A DNA stretch of 64,000 nt from positions 186,001 to 250,000 of the forward strand of contig NZ_JAJPUI010000009.1 in NCBI RefSeq assembly GCF_021390935.1, in the 5' to 3' direction. The position numbers were made by a program, and so were the translations under genes. This DNA comes from Streptomyces sp. CC228A. Its GTDB lineage: Bacteria > Actinomycetota > Actinomycetes > Streptomycetales > Streptomycetaceae. The stretch's first letter is position 1, and every line of letters begins with the position of its first letter. Shown piece by piece: positions 45,652 to 54,020 of this stretch. The notes beneath the pieces were generated by a model. It did not search any database and had not been told where the DNA came from. It saw only the letters and a list, made by a program, of their open reading frames with translations.

Positions 45652-46084
45652 GGCGGGGGCTTCGCCAGTCCTCGTGCACAACTGCAACGAGCCCAGAGTA
45701 TTTGCCGTTGATTCTGGTGGAACTGCTTATGAAATGCCGGTGCATGAAATCGATGCGAATGTGCACCCTGTGATGGCGGCCAACTTTGAGAAAGCCACTG
45801 CGGACGGTGCTCCTGCCATCCTCTCGAGGTGGAAGGTGAGTGAGAAGTTGCATCAAAGGAACCGGAACCATGCGTAGAGGCACGCCCCGAGGCCCAGACA
45901 GTTCGCCTCGAACGCGACCTGGGAAGAGTATCCCTTTGCCTCTACCTACGAAGGCGGACAGGGGGCTACCTTGACGCTGGCTCCCGGTGGGATGAACTCA
46001 AGTCACGGAAATGCGCTCAAGCGGTTCTATGCGAACACTGGCCTGCAAGACGGAATGCCATTTTTGGTCAGGGTGAAAAGGTGA
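45652..46084 (+). pseudogene. orphan toxin tip: NucA/NucB-like DNase with in-frame stop
   Basis: Frame from 45662: SPVLVHNC (HINT end), then NEPRVFAVDSGGTAYEMPVH ... KLHQRNRNHA, TAG at 45875, and in the same frame RHAPRPRQFASNATWEEYPFASTYEGG ... GGMNSSHGNALKRFYANTG ... FLVRVKR to TGA 46084 (quoted in pieces). EEYPFASTYEGG is the signature of NucA/NucB-type deoxyribonucleases; the upstream Cys usually before Asp-Glu-Tyr is Trp here. The HINT domain itself and any Rhs body are missing, so it cannot be made as a whole toxin. Confidence 0.7.
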
Positions 46085-46138
46085 GACTATGGCCTGTGTG
46101 GAGATGCCGCGGGGGCCTGTATCATGCTGAGGAGACAG

Positions 46139-46690
46139 ATGATTGACAACTCCCTGGAAAACCTGCGGGCGGAGTTGGAAGGGCTCGGCCGGCCTGTCGT
46201 AGACCTCTGGATTTCGGGAGTGGATGGCGGAACAGTCGTCGAAAAATTGGGTGGCAACGTTCCTGCAGACGTCGTCGCTTGGTTCAGGTGGTGCGGCGGG
46301 GTCCGCTTGATGCCTGGGCAAATCCAGGATGATGCGAACCTTATTCCGGGGTATGAACCCCTCGGTCTCGAGGAGGCGGTTTCCAGTAAAGAGGAATTTG
46401 GAGCCATGGATGCAATCTTGGGGGATTCATGGGTTCCGCTTCTTCAGGGAGGTGCGGATTTCTATGCTGCCGTATACGGTCATGCGAAAGGGAACTTTAT
46501 TGCAAGTGTAATGCCGGAGAGTGGCGTCGTGGCGGTTTATGAAGATGTTGTCCAGATGGTGGATGCTTTCACGGAGTGCTATAGGCGTGGTGCATTCTTC
46601 GTCGATTCTGATGGGATGCTTGATATGGACTTCGATATCTGGGAGGCGGTGGATCGCGACTTTCCGTTCAGGCTGCGAGGTGACTTGTAA
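46139..46690 (+). CDS. SUKH (SMI1/KNR4) immunity protein
   Basis: 183 residues from ATG 46139 with GAGGAG just upstream; an ATG at 46124 adds five. SUKH features: VPADVVAWFRWCGGVRLMPGQ, PGYEPLGLEEAV, WVPLLQGGADFYAAVYG, and the WEAVDRDFPFRL end. SUKH proteins neutralise nuclease toxins, so it most likely protected against the DNase tip 55 bases upstream. Intact, although the toxin is broken. Lower GC than neighbours. Confidence 0.85.
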   Translation: MIDNSLENLRAELEGLGRPVVDLWISGVDGGTVVEKLGGNVPADVVAWFRWCGGVRLMPGQIQDDANLIPGYEPLGLEEAVSSKEEFGAMDAILGDSWVPLLQGGADFYAAVYGHAKGNFIASVMPESGVVAVYEDVVQMVDAFTECYRRGAFFVDSDGMLDMDFDIWEAVDRDFPFRLRGDL

Positions 46691-46894
46691 AGTAGTGATC
46701 CTGCGCAGCGTGAGAGCATAGGCGTCGGCGGTCATTGAACAGAGAGGATCTCGTGGATTTTTTGAGCGAGATCCGGGAAGTGTGCTCCGGTGCGCTGGCT
46801 ATATCAGAAAATTACCTCCAATCTGGGGGGGGTGCCTCTATGTCTTTCGTCAAGGCACCTCTGTCGGGTTTCGGGTGGTTCGGGCTTGCTGAAG

Positions 46895-48112
46895 CTATGC
46901 GGCGAGTTCGACGTCCGTCGGTGTCCGGGGTTCGTAGAAGGTGCCGTCGCGGAGCATGGCGAACAGGACGCTGATGCGTTGGCGGGCGAGGCGGAGGAGT
47001 GCCTGGGTGTGGGTTTTGCCGCGGGCTCGTTGCTTGTCGTAGTAGGTGCGGGAGGCCGGGTCGGCGTTCATGCAGGCGAAGGCCGAGAGGAACATCGCCC
47101 GTTTGAGCTGCCGGTTTCCGCCTCGGGGTGCGTGTTCGCCGTGGATCGAGGTCCCGGACTGCTTCGTGGTGGGTGCGAGGCCGGCGTAGGAGGCGAGGTG
47201 GGCTGCGGTGGGGAAGCTGGTGCCGTCGCCGACGGTAACCAGCAGGACGGCGGCGGTCCTGACGCCGACGCCGGGCATCGACGTCAGGACCGGGGAAAGA
47301 GGGTGAGCCTCCAGCAGAGCGTTGATCTGGGCTTCCATCGCCCGGCGCTGGGTGTGAACAGCGGTGAGCGAGGCGGCCAGGGAGGGGATCACGATGTCGA
47401 GGGTGCCGGTGCCCGGGACCACGACGGTCTGTTCGTCGAGCGCGTCGAAGACGTCGTCGATCAGCCGGGTGGCCATGCGCGGGGCCTTCGGGCGGATCAG
47501 CTCCACGAGTCTGCGGCGGCCTGCCTTGCGCAGGGCGGCCGGGGATCCGTAGCGCTCCAGCAACCAGGTCACGGCCTGGTGGTCCAGGCGCGGGCCCAGG
47601 ACGCGCTCCAGCGAGGGGTGGAACTGGGTGAGCAGACCGCGTATCCGGTTGGAGGTGCGGGTGGCCTCGGCGGCGAGGTCCTGGTCGAAGCCGACGAGCA
47701 CGGTGAGCTCGGCAGTGATCTCGTCGGTCAGTTCCAGCGAGCGCAGGGTGTGCGGCATAGTCCGTGCGGCGTCCGCGATGACGGCGGCGTCTTTGGCGTC
47801 GGTCTTGGCCTCGCCCGGGTAGAGGTCGGCGATCCGGCGCATCGCGAGTCCGGGCAGGTAGGCGACCTGGCAGCCGGCGTCGCGGGCGACGGTCAGCGGC
47901 AGGGCGCCGATGGAGGCGGGCTGGTCCACGATCACCAGGACGGTGCCGAACTTGTCGCGCAGCTTGTCGAAGACGGCCCGCAGCCTGGGCTCGCTGTTGG
48001 GCAGCGGTTTGTCGAAGACCTTCTTCCCGCCCGGGGTGAGCCCATGACCGTGGTGGGCACTCTTGCCGACGTCCAGGCCCAGGAACACGCCCACGTCTTC
48101 GATCTCGAACAT
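46895..48112 (-). CDS. IS110-family DEDD transposase
   Basis: 405 residues from ATG 48112 (GGAAGGGGCACG upstream). RuvC-like N-terminal domain with GVFLGLDVGKSAHHGHGL and KTDAKDAAVIADAAR supplying acidic residues; C-terminal Transposase_20 part with SMPGVGVRTAAVLL and FPTAAHLASYAGLAP, and the serine-containing segment used as nucleophile. Appears intact, so the element may be active. Confidence 0.92.
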   Translation of the reverse strand: MFEIEDVGVFLGLDVGKSAHHGHGLTPGGKKVFDKPLPNSEPRLRAVFDKLRDKFGTVLVIVDQPASIGALPLTVARDAGCQVAYLPGLAMRRIADLYPGEAKTDAKDAAVIADAARTMPHTLRSLELTDEITAELTVLVGFDQDLAAEATRTSNRIRGLLTQFHPSLERVLGPRLDHQAVTWLLERYGSPAALRKAGRRRLVELIRPKAPRMATRLIDDVFDALDEQTVVVPGTGTLDIVIPSLAASLTAVHTQRRAMEAQINALLEAHPLSPVLTSMPGVGVRTAAVLLVTVGDGTSFPTAAHLASYAGLAPTTKQSGTSIHGEHAPRGGNRQLKRAMFLSAFACMNADPASRTYYDKQRARGKTHTQALLRLARQRISVLFAMLRDGTFYEPRTPTDVELAA

Positions 48113-48375
48113 CGTGCCCCTTCCCAGGGGGTGTTGGCGGTGCCGGCCTCGGCTCGGGTGTCGTGCTCGCGCATCCACGTTATGCAGACCTGCCGCCCGC
48201 GAACTGTCCGGCATTGCGCCGGACCGGACGGTGGCCGGACCTCTGATCAGCGTCTCCGACGAACACCCCCGGACCCGGTGACACCACCCCCCAGGTCATG
48301 CCTTCGACAGGGGGCAACAGTCATGCCGGGCCCGGAGGCCAGCGGCCCCGTTGCGGAGCCGCAGAAAACATAACG
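48113..48375 (-). ncRNA. possible IS110 bridge RNA region
   Basis: Non-coding sequence upstream of the transposase, where IS110-group elements encode the bridge RNA that pairs with target and donor. Contains several GC-rich inverted segments (for example GGCCGG/CCGGCC-type pairs near 48,195-48,240). Loops and guide pairing were not resolved by eye. Confidence 0.35.
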
Positions 48376-48619
48376 GGGGGATTGGCGCGCCAGGGGCGTT
48401 TGATCGCATTCGCCAGATGGCAGCCCAGTCATGGCTCGACGCTGTCCGATGGCATGCGGCCGTCGAACTAGAGATCGAAGGGGGAGCTTGGGTTCGACGA
48501 AGGTCAAATGTTGGGGTAGTGCGTACCTCGGGCGCTATTGAGGTCCAGCCTTGCCGATACAGTGCTTCGGCGGCCCACATGTCCGCTATGCCCTAAACAA
48601 GAACCCCATGAATTCCTGA

Positions 48620-49190
48620 TCAATAGCACGGGCATCCACGCGAGGGTGTCGAGAGCAATCTGGACGATGTCCGGCCAGATCTGGTTCTGCGCGGTGAGTC
48701 GTCAGAGGCAGGTAGCCCGAGGCCGGTCGTGCGAGCGGCAGAGACCCACAACCTCGGCCCGTGCCGGCTGGCGGTGCCGCAGCTCCAGAGCCGCGACCGG
48801 CGGGTCGGGGTGGTGCTGGAGGCGAACGCGGTGAGCCGCAGTCAGGCAGAGTTGAGCACGCGCAACTGGGCGCTGGAGTGCGGTCGTCCTTGCGGACGAT
48901 CAGCTGTGTTCCCTTCGGCCAGCCGTTGAGGCGGTCGCAGGTGAGTTCGGCGACCCGGGCGCCGTTCCGATGTCGCTGTCAGGCTCGGTCGCTGCCGTTC
49001 AGGCCGAGGGCGGGATTTCGAAGACGGCGTGGTGAACCTGTTCCGTGATGGTCATGCTGACCGACTACGAGAGCCACCCGCCACGCTGGGCGAACACGCG
49101 ACGAGCTCGTCGGTGCCGCCTGCAGAGTCGGTGCGGATCAGCGTCCGGCATCCCCGCCGGAACCCTTCCGGGAGCTGGGCCATGGTCGGC
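48620..49190 (-). pseudogene. degraded IS1380-family transposase
   Basis: Reading the minus strand in shifting frames: LPEGFRRGCRTLIRTDSAGG (catalytic-domain segment), ARVAELTCDRLNGWPKGTQL then IVRKDDRTPAPS, RLTAFASSTTP, and AQNQIWPDIVQIALDTLAWMP near the end. Order and motifs match IS1380 transposases, but frames are broken at least twice and the N-terminal half is missing. It abuts the right attachment site. Confidence 0.7.
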
Positions 49191-49221
49191 TGCCTCTCCG
49201 GGCGCCAGGCCGTCGCCGCCG

Positions 49222-50211
49222 CTACCCGGCCAGGACCTTCTCGCGGATCCTCGCCCATTCCAGGGAGTGCCGGATGCCCTGGGCGACGGAGTGGCGGGGC
49301 TCCCAGCCGAGGAGCGTGCGGGCGCGGTCGCTGCGGGTGTAGGCGCCGACGACGTCCCCCGGGCGGCGCTCCGTCTCGACGGCGGCCACGGGCTCGTCGG
49401 CCACGCTGTTGAAGGCGTCCAGCAGCTCGCGGACGGTCGTGCCGGTGCCGGTGCCGAGGTTGATCGCCAGGCTGCCCCGCTCCAGGACGGCGTCGAACCG
49501 CTGGAGCGCGGCCACGTGCGCGGTGGCGAGATCCCAGACGTGGATGTAGTCGCGGATGCCGGAGCCGTCGCGAGTCGGGAAGTCGGTGCCCGTGAGGGGG
49601 AAGGGGGTCTTGTCCTCGTACGCCTCGATCATCTTGCCCAGCGCGTGGCTGGGGCGGCGCAGCTGGAGGCCGGTGCGCATCCGCGGGTCGGCGCCGATCG
49701 GGTTGAAGTAGCGCAGGGACAGCACGCGGATCGGCTGGGTGGCGGCGATGTCCGCGAACATGCCCTCGCACACCGCCTTCGTCCGGGCGTACGGGCTCTG
49801 CGGGTCGAGGGCGGAGTCCTCGGTCACGGTGAGGTCCGGCTCGGCGCCGTAGATGGCGGCGGACGAGCTGAACACCATGCGGGAGCAGCCGTTGCGGAGC
49901 AGGTGCTCGACGAAGTCGAGGCTCTTGGCGACGTTGGCCCGGTAGTAGCCGACGGGGTCGGCCACCGAGGCAGGGACGACGATGAGCGCCGCGCAGTGGA
50001 CGACGGCGTCGATGTCGGGGTGCTCGGCGAAGATCCGGTCGACGAGGGGGCCGTCGGCGATGTCGCCCTCGTAGAAGGGGCGGTCGGCGACGAACTCGCG
50101 GCGCCCGGTGATCAGGCTGTCCAGGACGACCACGTCGATCCCCGCGTCGGAGCAGGCCGAGGCGACGGTGCTGCCGATGTATCCGGCTCCTCCGGCGATG
50201 AGGACCTTCAT
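49222..50211 (-). CDS. galE: UDP-glucose 4-epimerase
   Basis: 329 residues from ATG 50211 (GGAGGGAGACACG upstream). NAD-binding GGAGYIGSTVA, Ser in FSSSAAIYG, catalytic Tyr-x3-Lys in SPYARTKAVCEG, then RYFNPIGADP and RDYIHVWDLATAHV. Interconverts UDP-glucose and UDP-galactose. The last 25 codons are duplicated near coaA (28,538), and the final ten codons here were probably supplied by the integrated element (ARIREKVLAG against AKIRDKVLAG in the displaced copy). Enzyme should be functional. Confidence 0.95.
   Translation of the reverse strand: MKVLIAGGAGYIGSTVASACSDAGIDVVVLDSLITGRREFVADRPFYEGDIADGPLVDRIFAEHPDIDAVVHCAALIVVPASVADPVGYYRANVAKSLDFVEHLLRNGCSRMVFSSSAAIYGAEPDLTVTEDSALDPQSPYARTKAVCEGMFADIAATQPIRVLSLRYFNPIGADPRMRTGLQLRRPSHALGKMIEAYEDKTPFPLTGTDFPTRDGSGIRDYIHVWDLATAHVAALQRFDAVLERGSLAINLGTGTGTTVRELLDAFNSVADEPVAAVETERRPGDVVGAYTRSDRARTLLGWEPRHSVAQGIRHSLEWARIREKVLAG
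49251..49296. other. putative attachment site, right copy (46-bp direct repeat)
   Basis: Second copy of the 46-bp perfect repeat, inside the galE coding sequence 27 bases before its stop codon. See left copy at 28568-28613. Confidence 0.75.
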
Positions 50212-50410
50212 CGTGTCTCCCTCCGTGGCCCGACGACGCCGACGGCCCGAGCCTACCGGGGGCCGCATGGTGCCCCGTGCGGCGATCCGTGATCACGGCG
50301 GCATCACGGTCTGGTCCCGTCATGGACCCGCCATGAGACCGACGGCTTTGGTGTCAGTGGCGGCACATAGGGTGCTCACAACTTCACACAGAAAGAACAT
50401 CAGAAGACCT

Positions 50411-51199
50411 ATGCGATCCATGCTCGTCCGCCGTTCCGCCGTCGCCGCCTCCGCGGTCTCCCTCGCCCTGCTGGTCACCGCCTGCGGCGGCAGCAAGGAC
50501 GACAACGCCGACGCCGCGCCCAAGGACAAGGCCGGCGCCGCGTCCGCGTCCGCGGCGCCGGCCGCCGCCGAGCCCGCCGCCAAGGTCCTCTCCGAGGCGG
50601 AGCTGAAGAAGGCGCTCGTCACCGACGCCGACCTGGAGGGCTTCAAGATCAAGGCCGGTGACACGGCCCAGGTCGCGGCGCTGGCGAAGAGCAAGGTGTC
50701 CACGGACAAGGCCGAGTGCGAGCCGCTCGCCCGCCTCCTCACGTCGGTCCCGATGGGCGAGCCCGCCGCCCGGGCCCTGGCCATGGCGAACCAGAGCCCC
50801 AAGAAGGAGGACCTCGCCGCCGGCAAGCTGGGCGGCAGCATGACGCTGGTCGGCCTCGCCTCGTACGAGGGCAAGGGCGCCGAGGAGGCGCTCGCCTCCC
50901 TGCGCGCCGCCGGCGCGGCCTGCGCGGGCGGGTTCACCGTCACGCAGGACGGTGCCGCCGTCAAGGTCACCAAGCTCGAGGAGCTGAAGGTGTCCGGCGG
51001 CGACGAGGCGACCGGCTGGAAGGTGACGGCCGAGGTGGACGGCACCCCGAGCCTCTACCAGGCGGCAGCCGTCCGCCAGGGCGCCACGCTGGCCACCTTC
51101 CCGGTCCAGGACCTCGGCTTCGTCGTGACCGGCAAGGCCGGCGACTACCCGGCGGCACTGTCCGACGCCCAGATCGGCAAGCTCGCCCAGCAGGGCTGA
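50411..51199 (+). CDS. lipoprotein, paralogue of the one at 28,900
   Basis: 262 residues from ATG 50411. Signal peptide with lipobox (AVSLALLVTACGG), Ala/Lys-rich linker, then a folded domain with two Cys (AECEPLARLLTSV, AACAGGFTV) that could pair. Resembles the element-borne lipoprotein at 28,900-29,607 in order and motifs. A TAGGGT at 50368 may be the -10. Divergent from galE, 65 bases before glmS. Exported, function unknown. Confidence 0.85.
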   Translation: MRSMLVRRSAVAASAVSLALLVTACGGSKDDNADAAPKDKAGAASASAAPAAAEPAAKVLSEAELKKALVTDADLEGFKIKAGDTAQVAALAKSKVSTDKAECEPLARLLTSVPMGEPAARALAMANQSPKKEDLAAGKLGGSMTLVGLASYEGKGAEEALASLRAAGAACAGGFTVTQDGAAVKVTKLEELKVSGGDEATGWKVTAEVDGTPSLYQAAAVRQGATLATFPVQDLGFVVTGKAGDYPAALSDAQIGKLAQQG

Positions 51200-51264
51200 C
51201 CCGGACGCCCCCGGCCGGGCCCGGGGTGACGCGGGCGCGCCCGCCGGAGTCGTAGGCTGCCGCC

Positions 51265-53112
51265 ATGTGCGGAATCGTGGGTTACGTCGGCGGGCAGTCG
51301 GCGCTCGATGTGGTGATCGCCGGCCTGAAGAGGCTGGAGTACCGGGGCTACGACTCGGCGGGCGTCGCCGTGCTCGCCGACGGCGGGCTCGCGGCGGCGA
51401 AGAAGGCCGGGAAGCTCGTCAACCTGGAGAAGGAGCTGGTCGGCCGCCCGCTGCCCAGCGGGTCCACCGGGATCGGCCACACCCGGTGGGCCACCCACGG
51501 CGGCCCGACCGACGCCAACGCCCACCCCCACCTCGACAACGCCGGGCGGGTCGCCGTCGTCCACAACGGCATCATCGAGAACTTCGCCGTGCTGCGCGCC
51601 GAACTGGAGGAGCGCGGCCACACCCTGGAGTCCGAGACCGACACCGAGGTTGTCGCCCACCTCCTCGCCGAGGCCCACTCGTCCACCGCGGACCTCGCGG
51701 AGGCCATGCGGCAGGTGTGCCGCAGGCTCGAAGGCGCGTTCACCCTCGTCGCCGTGCACGCGGACGAGCCCGACGTGGTCGTCGGGGCCCGCCGCAACTC
51801 GCCGCTCGTCGTCGGCGTCGGCGAGGGCGAGAGCTTCCTCGCCTCCGACGTCGCCGCGTTCATCGAGCACACCCGGTCCGCGATCGAGCTCGGCCAGGAC
51901 CAGGTCGTGGAGCTGCGCCGGGACGGCGTCGCCGTCACCGACTTCCACGGCGCGCCCGCCGACGTGCGCTCGTACCACGTCGACTGGGACGCCTCCGCCG
52001 CCGAGAAGGGCGGCTACGACTACTTCATGCTGAAGGAGATCGCCGAGCAGCCGAAGGCGGTCGCCGACACGCTGCTGGGGCGCATCGACGCCGAGGGCCA
52101 CCTCACGCTCGACGAGGTCCGCATCCCCGCCTCCGTGCTGCGCGAGGCGACCAAGGTGGTCATCGTCGCCTGCGGCACCGCCTTCCACGCGGGGATGATC
52201 GCGAAGTACGCCATCGAGCACTGGACCCGCATCCCCTGCGAGGTGGAGCTCGCCAGCGAGTTCCGCTACCGCGACCCGATCCTGGACCACCGCACCCTGG
52301 TCATCGCCATCTCGCAGTCCGGCGAGACCATGGACACCCTGATGGCGCTGCGGCACGCCCGCGAGCAGGGCGCCCGGGTCCTCGCCATCTGCAACACCAA
52401 CGGGTCGACCATCCCGCGGGAGTCCGACGCCGTCCTCTACACGCACGCCGGGCCCGAGGTGGCGGTGGCGTCGACGAAGGCGTTCCTCACCCAGCTCGTC
52501 GCCTGCTACCTGCTCGCGCTGTACCTGGGGCAGGTCCGCGGCACCAAGTGGGGAGACGAGATCTGCGCCGTCATCCGGGACCTGTCCCGCATCGCGGACG
52601 GTGTCGAGCGGGTGCTCGACACCATGGAACCGGTACGGGAGCTGGCCCGGTCCCTCGCCGACAAGGACACGGTGCTGTTCCTCGGCCGGCACGTCGGCTA
52701 CCCGGTGGCGCTCGAAGGCGCGCTGAAGCTGAAGGAACTGGCGTACATGCACGCCGAGGGGTTCGCCGCGGGCGAGCTCAAGCACGGGCCGATCGCGCTC
52801 ATCGAGAAGGACCTGCCGGTGGTGGTCGTGGTGCCGTCGCCGCGCGGCCGCTCCGTGCTGCACGGCAAGATCGTCTCCAACATCCAGGAGATCCGGGCCC
52901 GCGGCGCCCGCACCATCGTCATCGCGGAGGAGGGCGACGAGGCGGTCGTGCCGTACGCCGACCACCTCGTCCGCATCCCCGCCACCCCGACGCTGCTTCA
53001 GCCCCTGGTCGCCACCGTGCCGTTGCAGGTCTTCGCCTGCGAACTGGCCACGGCCCGGGGCAACGAGGTGGACCAGCCGCGCAACCTGGCGAAGTCGGTC
53101 ACCGTCGAATGA
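51265..53112 (+). CDS. glmS: glutamine-fructose-6-phosphate aminotransferase
   Basis: 615 residues. Makes glucosamine-6-P from fructose-6-P and glutamine. Cys2 nucleophile in MCGIVGYVGG; glutaminase motifs HTRWATHGGPTDANAHPH; two SIS sugar-isomerase domains (CGTAFHAGMIAK, AISQSGETMDTLMAL, GRHVGYPVALEGALKLKE) and the C-terminal LAKSVTVE. Stop overlaps acpS by 4 bases. No glmS ribozyme-like sequence was noticed upstream. Confidence 0.97.
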   Translation: MCGIVGYVGGQSALDVVIAGLKRLEYRGYDSAGVAVLADGGLAAAKKAGKLVNLEKELVGRPLPSGSTGIGHTRWATHGGPTDANAHPHLDNAGRVAVVHNGIIENFAVLRAELEERGHTLESETDTEVVAHLLAEAHSSTADLAEAMRQVCRRLEGAFTLVAVHADEPDVVVGARRNSPLVVGVGEGESFLASDVAAFIEHTRSAIELGQDQVVELRRDGVAVTDFHGAPADVRSYHVDWDASAAEKGGYDYFMLKEIAEQPKAVADTLLGRIDAEGHLTLDEVRIPASVLREATKVVIVACGTAFHAGMIAKYAIEHWTRIPCEVELASEFRYRDPILDHRTLVIAISQSGETMDTLMALRHAREQGARVLAICNTNGSTIPRESDAVLYTHAGPEVAVASTKAFLTQLVACYLLALYLGQVRGTKWGDEICAVIRDLSRIADGVERVLDTMEPVRELARSLADKDTVLFLGRHVGYPVALEGALKLKELAYMHAEGFAAGELKHGPIALIEKDLPVVVVVPSPRGRSVLHGKIVSNIQEIRARGARTIVIAEEGDEAVVPYADHLVRIPATPTLLQPLVATVPLQVFACELATARGNEVDQPRNLAKSVTVE

Positions 53113-53477
53113 TCATCGGGGTGGGGATCGACGTCGCCGCGATCGACCGGTTCGCGCAGGCCCTGGAGCGGACCCCGCACCTCGCTGACCGGCTCTTCGT
53201 GGAGCGGGAGCTGCTGCTGCCGAGCGGGGAGCGGCGCGGTGTGGCGTCGCTCGCGGCCCGGTTCGCGGCGAAGGAGGCCCTCGCGAAGGCGCTCGGTGCG
53301 CCGCCCGGACTGCAGTGGACGGACGCGGAGGTGTACGTCGAGGGCAGCGGGCAGCCGCGGCTCAGGGTGCGGGGGACGGTGGCCGCGCGCGCGGCCGAAC
53401 TGGGCGTGCGGAGCTGGCATGTGTCGCTCAGCCACGACGCCGGGGTGGCGTCGGCGGTCGTGATAGCGGAGGGGTGA
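53109..53477 (+). CDS. acpS: holo-[acyl-carrier-protein] synthase
   Basis: 122 residues. Transfers phosphopantetheine from CoA to acyl carrier protein. GVGIDVAAIDRF (metal Asp), AARFAAKEALAKALG (catalytic Glu/Lys) and VSLSHDAGVASAVV are all present. ATG 53109 overlaps the glmS stop. Order glmS-acpS-NAD(P)HX repair-alr-tsaE is common in Streptomyces. Confidence 0.97.
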   Translation: MIIGVGIDVAAIDRFAQALERTPHLADRLFVERELLLPSGERRGVASLAARFAAKEALAKALGAPPGLQWTDAEVYVEGSGQPRLRVRGTVAARAAELGVRSWHVSLSHDAGVASAVVIAEG

Positions 53478-53549
53478 GCGGGACGCTGCCCGGTTCCGCT
53501 CGCGCACGGGCCCCGGCGCCGGGAGGTCCGGTGCGCGGAGGACCTGGGC

Positions 53550-53750
53550 GGGAAGGGCCGGGCGCGGGGGCCTGAGCGGGAAGGGCTGGCCGTGGAGGAC
53601 CGGGGCGGGAAGGGCCGGGCGTGGAGGGTCTGCGAGCGAAGGGCCGGGCGTGGGGCCTGTGCGAGAAGGGCCGGCCGTGGAGGGCCTGGGCTGGAAGGGC
53701 CGGGCGTGGAGGGTCTGCGCGAGAAGGCCGGCCGTGGAGGACCGGGCCCG
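53550..53750 (+). repeat. minisatellite A after acpS, seven ~29-bp units
   Basis: Units built on AAGGGCCGGGCGTGGAGG-type sequence; the AAGG core starts at 53553, 53581, 53610, 53639, 53666, 53695 and 53724 (steps of 27-29). Non-coding; the gap 53,478-54,020 holds this and the next array. Confidence 0.75.
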
Positions 53751-53793
53751 GGGCGCCACCGGGCCCGGGGCGCCCGGCGCAGAGGAAACGTGC

Positions 53794-53916
53794 GGAGTGG
53801 GCCGGCCGGGAGTGGGCCGGGCCGGAAGTGGGCCGGCCGGGAATGGGCCGGGCCGGAAGTGGGCCGGCCGGGAATGGGCCGGGCCGGAAGTGGGCCGGGC
53901 CCGGGGTGGGCCGGCC
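53794..53916 (+). repeat. minisatellite B, four ~31-bp units
   Basis: GGAAGTGGGCCGGCCGGG-type units start at 53794 (one base shorter), 53824, 53855 and 53886; the middle two are identical over 31 bases and the last is degenerate. Rich in GGCCGGCC palindromes. Confidence 0.85.
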
Positions 53917-54020
53917 GGAGCGGGCAGAAGTCGGGCGGGGGCGCGGGAAGGCCGTGCCGGGGCCGCGCGCCGGGTGTCCGCGCCGGGGCGTAAGCCGGAG
54001 CCGAGAAGGAGGCTGAGCTG

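Larger units (their letters stand above)
46829..48375 (-). mobile_element. complete IS110-family insertion sequence
   Basis: About 1.55 kb between two G runs (46825-46832 and 48374-48379). One DEDD transposase gene, short non-coding end (~65 bases) behind it and a long non-coding end (~260 bases) before it, no terminal inverted repeats seen: the typical plan of the IS110 group. Exact ends cannot be set within the G runs. Confidence 0.8.
46753..48596 (+). pseudogene. small gene split by IS110
   Basis: Left part 46753 to ~46828 (MDFLSEIREVCSGALAISEN, GTG start with AGAGAGG upstream) and right part ~48376-48596 (IGAPGAFDRIRQMAAQSWLD, ending ASAAHMSAMP). Joined across the G runs at both IS ends they make one frame of about 97 residues. 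No family recognised; it follows the SUKH gene and could have been another immunity or accessory gene. Confidence 0.5.

Noticed and set aside
45103..45687. Minus-strand frame containing a linker-like Leu/Arg repeat
   Set aside because: It is the reverse reading of the copied Rhs linker joined to another frame of the IS5 remnant; the real transposase frame is 45138-45512 and its extension.
51210..51264. glmS ribozyme/riboswitch upstream of glmS
   Set aside because: Only 65 bases separate glmS from the preceding gene and they show none of the ribozyme core; it is not expected in actinobacteria.
53550..53916. CRISPR array
   Set aside because: Units are contiguous and degenerate, without unique spacers or cas genes.
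53478..54020. Three long plus-strand frames between acpS and nnr
   Set aside because: They are translations of the minisatellites in different frames (for example GPGVGR-type repeats), with no conserved content.
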